NCBI GenBank assembly: GCA_903904615.1
Contig: CAIVDG010000009.1
Location: 1-6,895, forward strand
Source: an uncultured Acidimicrobiaceae bacterium
Lineage (GTDB): Bacteria; Actinomycetota; Acidimicrobiia; Acidimicrobiales; Ilumatobacteraceae
Length of the DNA: 6,895 bases
Direction: 5' to 3'
The notes beneath the pieces are model-generated. The model worked only from the letters and a program-made list of their open reading frames with translations. It was not told the origin of the DNA and did no database searches. The position numbers and the translations under genes were made by a program. This document shows positions 5,589-6,895 of this stretch, one piece after another; the first letter of the stretch is position 1, and each line of letters starts with the position of its first letter.

Positions 5589-6895
5589 ATGAACCGTCGC
5601 AAGATTCTGCAAGTTCTTGCTGGCGCGGTTGCCTTCTTTGTGGCTCTCACTGGTTTTTCTGCGGGTCGTTATGTATTGGCAAATCCCAATGAGCCGTTAC
5701 AACAAAACCTTGCTTCGTGGGCTCGCAACAAAGGTCTTGGTGGAGTTGTCGACCAACTTGAGGCGTGGCTTCACAACGACCCGCCCGCGGCGGCACCAGC
5801 AGACACATTGGCTCTTCTTCCCGCCGACACCGATCCGCCGCAAGACACCATTGCGCCCCCCACCAGCATCGGTTCACCAACATCGTCTGTTCCAAGCAAT
5901 ATGGGTTCCACCACCACCCTCAAGCCAGGAGGAAGTTCAGCTCCTGCACAGCAAACATCTCGAGTGCGCACTGCAAGTTGTCCAAACATTGGTCCCACCA
6001 CAACAACTTCTATTGAACCCACCACCACTGCGGTGCCCACCACAACAACCACTTCAACTACAACAACAAGTTCCACAGTTCCTGGCGAAACCACTACGAC
6101 AACTACAACCACCACCACACTTCCCGCTCGCCCCACCGACATCACCCCGCAAGTCACTCCGGCGTTGCGTGGTGAAGGTGAATGGGTATCGGTGATGCGT
6201 GTGCGTACGAAGCCCATCATTTACGCAAGTTCAATTCGCCCGTTGTGGTGCTACGGATCTGTTGTGGCCACCATGGCAACGTATGACCCAAACAAAGTAC
6301 GAGCAGCTTTGTTTAACGGAAATGAAGTCCCTGGCGGAAAAGGGTGGCGTAACACATCGAAGATCAAGGGCTCTGCAAAGAAGTCCCTTATTGCAAGTTT
6401 CAACGGTGGATTCCGCTTTGAACATTCACCCGGCGGATATGTCACTGAAGGAAAGATTGTTCAGAAAATGCGTAAGGGCTATGCCACGTTTGGCATTCGC
6501 GCAGATGGCACCAGCACCGTCGGTGTGTGGGGCAAGAACATGACCAATGACGGAACATGGACTTCGCTGCGACAGAACCTTCCACCACTCGTCCATGAAG
6601 GGAAAGTGGTGTACCACACGTACGACAAAGTTGACTGGGGTAAAGACTTTGGCAACAAGGTGTACAACTTCCGTTCTGCTGTGTGTGTGCGTACCGACGG
6701 ACTCATGATGTTTGTTGCCGTTGGAAAAGTGAACATCGCATTACTCGCCGACACTCTCTTAGTGCTCGGATGTTCCACCGCAATGGAACTTGACATCAAC
6801 GGAACATGGCCGTTCTTCGCTGTGTACCAAGACTTCGGAAAGATTGATCGCGTTGGACGCACAATCGATACGCGCATGGGCGACCCACAACGACA
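5589..6895 (+). CDS. exported phosphodiester glycosidase (NAGPA-like) domain protein, 3' end outside window
   Basis: The frame runs from ATG 5589 to the window edge without a stop (435 codons visible). Residues 1-31 are a signal or anchor: Asn-Arg-Arg-Lys-Ile-Leu, then a hydrophobic stretch (VLAGAVAFFVALTGFSAG). The paired arginines allow Tat export but are not decisive. A helical stalk (35-63) and a Pro/Ala/Thr-rich linker (about 64-190) follow, then the enzyme-like domain from about 199. Within it SFNGGF (270-275), GGYVTEGKIV (282-291), ATFGIRADG (299-307), RSAVCVRTDG (362-371), MFVAVGK (374-380) and GCSTAMELDINGTW (394-407) follow the order of blocks in the NAGPA/DUF2233 family. That family includes the enzyme that uncovers mannose 6-phosphate by removing GlcNAc from a phosphodiester. 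The usual DGGGS loop is replaced by DINGT. It probably acts outside the membrane on wall or surface glycans, an inference from export. The gene starts 19 bases after the 493 aa gene. Confidence 0.88.
   Translation, partial: MNRRKILQVLAGAVAFFVALTGFSAGRYVLANPNEPLQQNLASWARNKGLGGVVDQLEAWLHNDPPAAAPADTLALLPADTDPPQDTIAPPTSIGSPTSSVPSNMGSTTTLKPGGSSAPAQQTSRVRTASCPNIGPTTTTSIEPTTTAVPTTTTTSTTTTSSTVPGETTTTTTTTTTLPARPTDITPQVTPALRGEGEWVSVMRVRTKPIIYASSIRPLWCYGSVVATMATYDPNKVRAALFNGNEVPGGKGWRNTSKIKGSAKKSLIASFNGGFRFEHSPGGYVTEGKIVQKMRKGYATFGIRADGTSTVGVWGKNMTNDGTWTSLRQNLPPLVHEGKVVYHTYDKVDWGKDFGNKVYNFRSAVCVRTDGLMMFVAVGKVNIALLADTLLVLGCSTAMELDINGTWPFFAVYQDFGKIDRVGRTIDTRMGDPQR
5997..6119 (+). repeat. threonine-rich low-complexity tract in the exported protein
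   Basis: Residues 137-177 contain 27 Thr in 41 positions, with runs of four, five, four and finally ten Thr broken by Ser, Pro, Val and Glu. The ten-Thr run uses ACC, ACT, ACG and ACA in mixed order, so it is not a perfect DNA microsatellite and selection probably acts on the protein. Such linkers in exported actinobacterial proteins span the wall and are often O-glycosylated. Confidence 0.9.

Noticed and set aside
5997..6119. Threonine tract as a slippage-prone microsatellite or phase-variation switch
   Set aside because: The codons ACC, ACT, ACG and ACA are mixed, so there is no perfect repeat unit long enough to slip readily.
5617..6195. Plus-strand frame rich in Pro, Gln and Leu
   Set aside because: It is a shifted reading of the Pro/Thr linker of the exported protein, and its composition follows from the ACN and CCN codons.
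5771..6220. Minus-strand frame with long valine runs
   Set aside because: The valine runs are the antisense reading of the threonine codons.

Overview
The window looks like chromosomal DNA from an actinobacterium of moderate GC, about 52-55% by hand count in most places. A freshwater or marine Acidimicrobiia (Ilumatobacter-like) is my best guess. The reasons are the GTG starts, compact gene packing, actinobacterial-type protein families and a secreted protein with a very threonine-rich linker. This is inference: no rRNA or marker gene is present. I see no tRNA, rRNA, CRISPR array, insertion sequence or attachment site, and no gene-free stretch longer than about 70 bases.

Layout, left to right. 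(1) The 3' part of a small HExxH zinc metallohydrolase gene (2-439, +), whose reading frame is open to the window edge. (2) An FMN-dependent nitroreductase-family oxidoreductase (468-1118, +). (3) A leftward pair: an alpha/beta hydrolase (3381-2575) followed by a sulfatase-superfamily enzyme of the phosphonate monoester hydrolase type (2578-1115). The two overlap by 4 bases (ATGA). The sulfatase gene also meets the nitroreductase gene tail to tail, with interlocked stop codons. (4) A divergent gap of about 67 bases, then a rightward pair of genes with no recognised function: 203 aa (3449-4060) and 493 aa (4088-5569). The second has a strong Shine-Dalgarno and a modular build: two beta-rich N-terminal regions, an acidic linker, a coiled coil and a conserved-looking C-terminal module. 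(5) A secreted or membrane-anchored protein with a phosphodiester glycosidase (NAGPA-like) domain, starting at 5589 and cut off by the right edge.

How the genes may work together. The alpha/beta hydrolase and the phosphonate/phosphodiester hydrolase are almost certainly co-translated. They could act in succession on an ester-containing organophosphorus or sulfated compound; the substrate is not visible from sequence. The 203 aa and 493 aa genes form a probable operon of unknown role and are the best candidates here for something undescribed. The exported NAGPA-like protein lies only 19 bases downstream and could share their transcript or use its own leaderless promoter.
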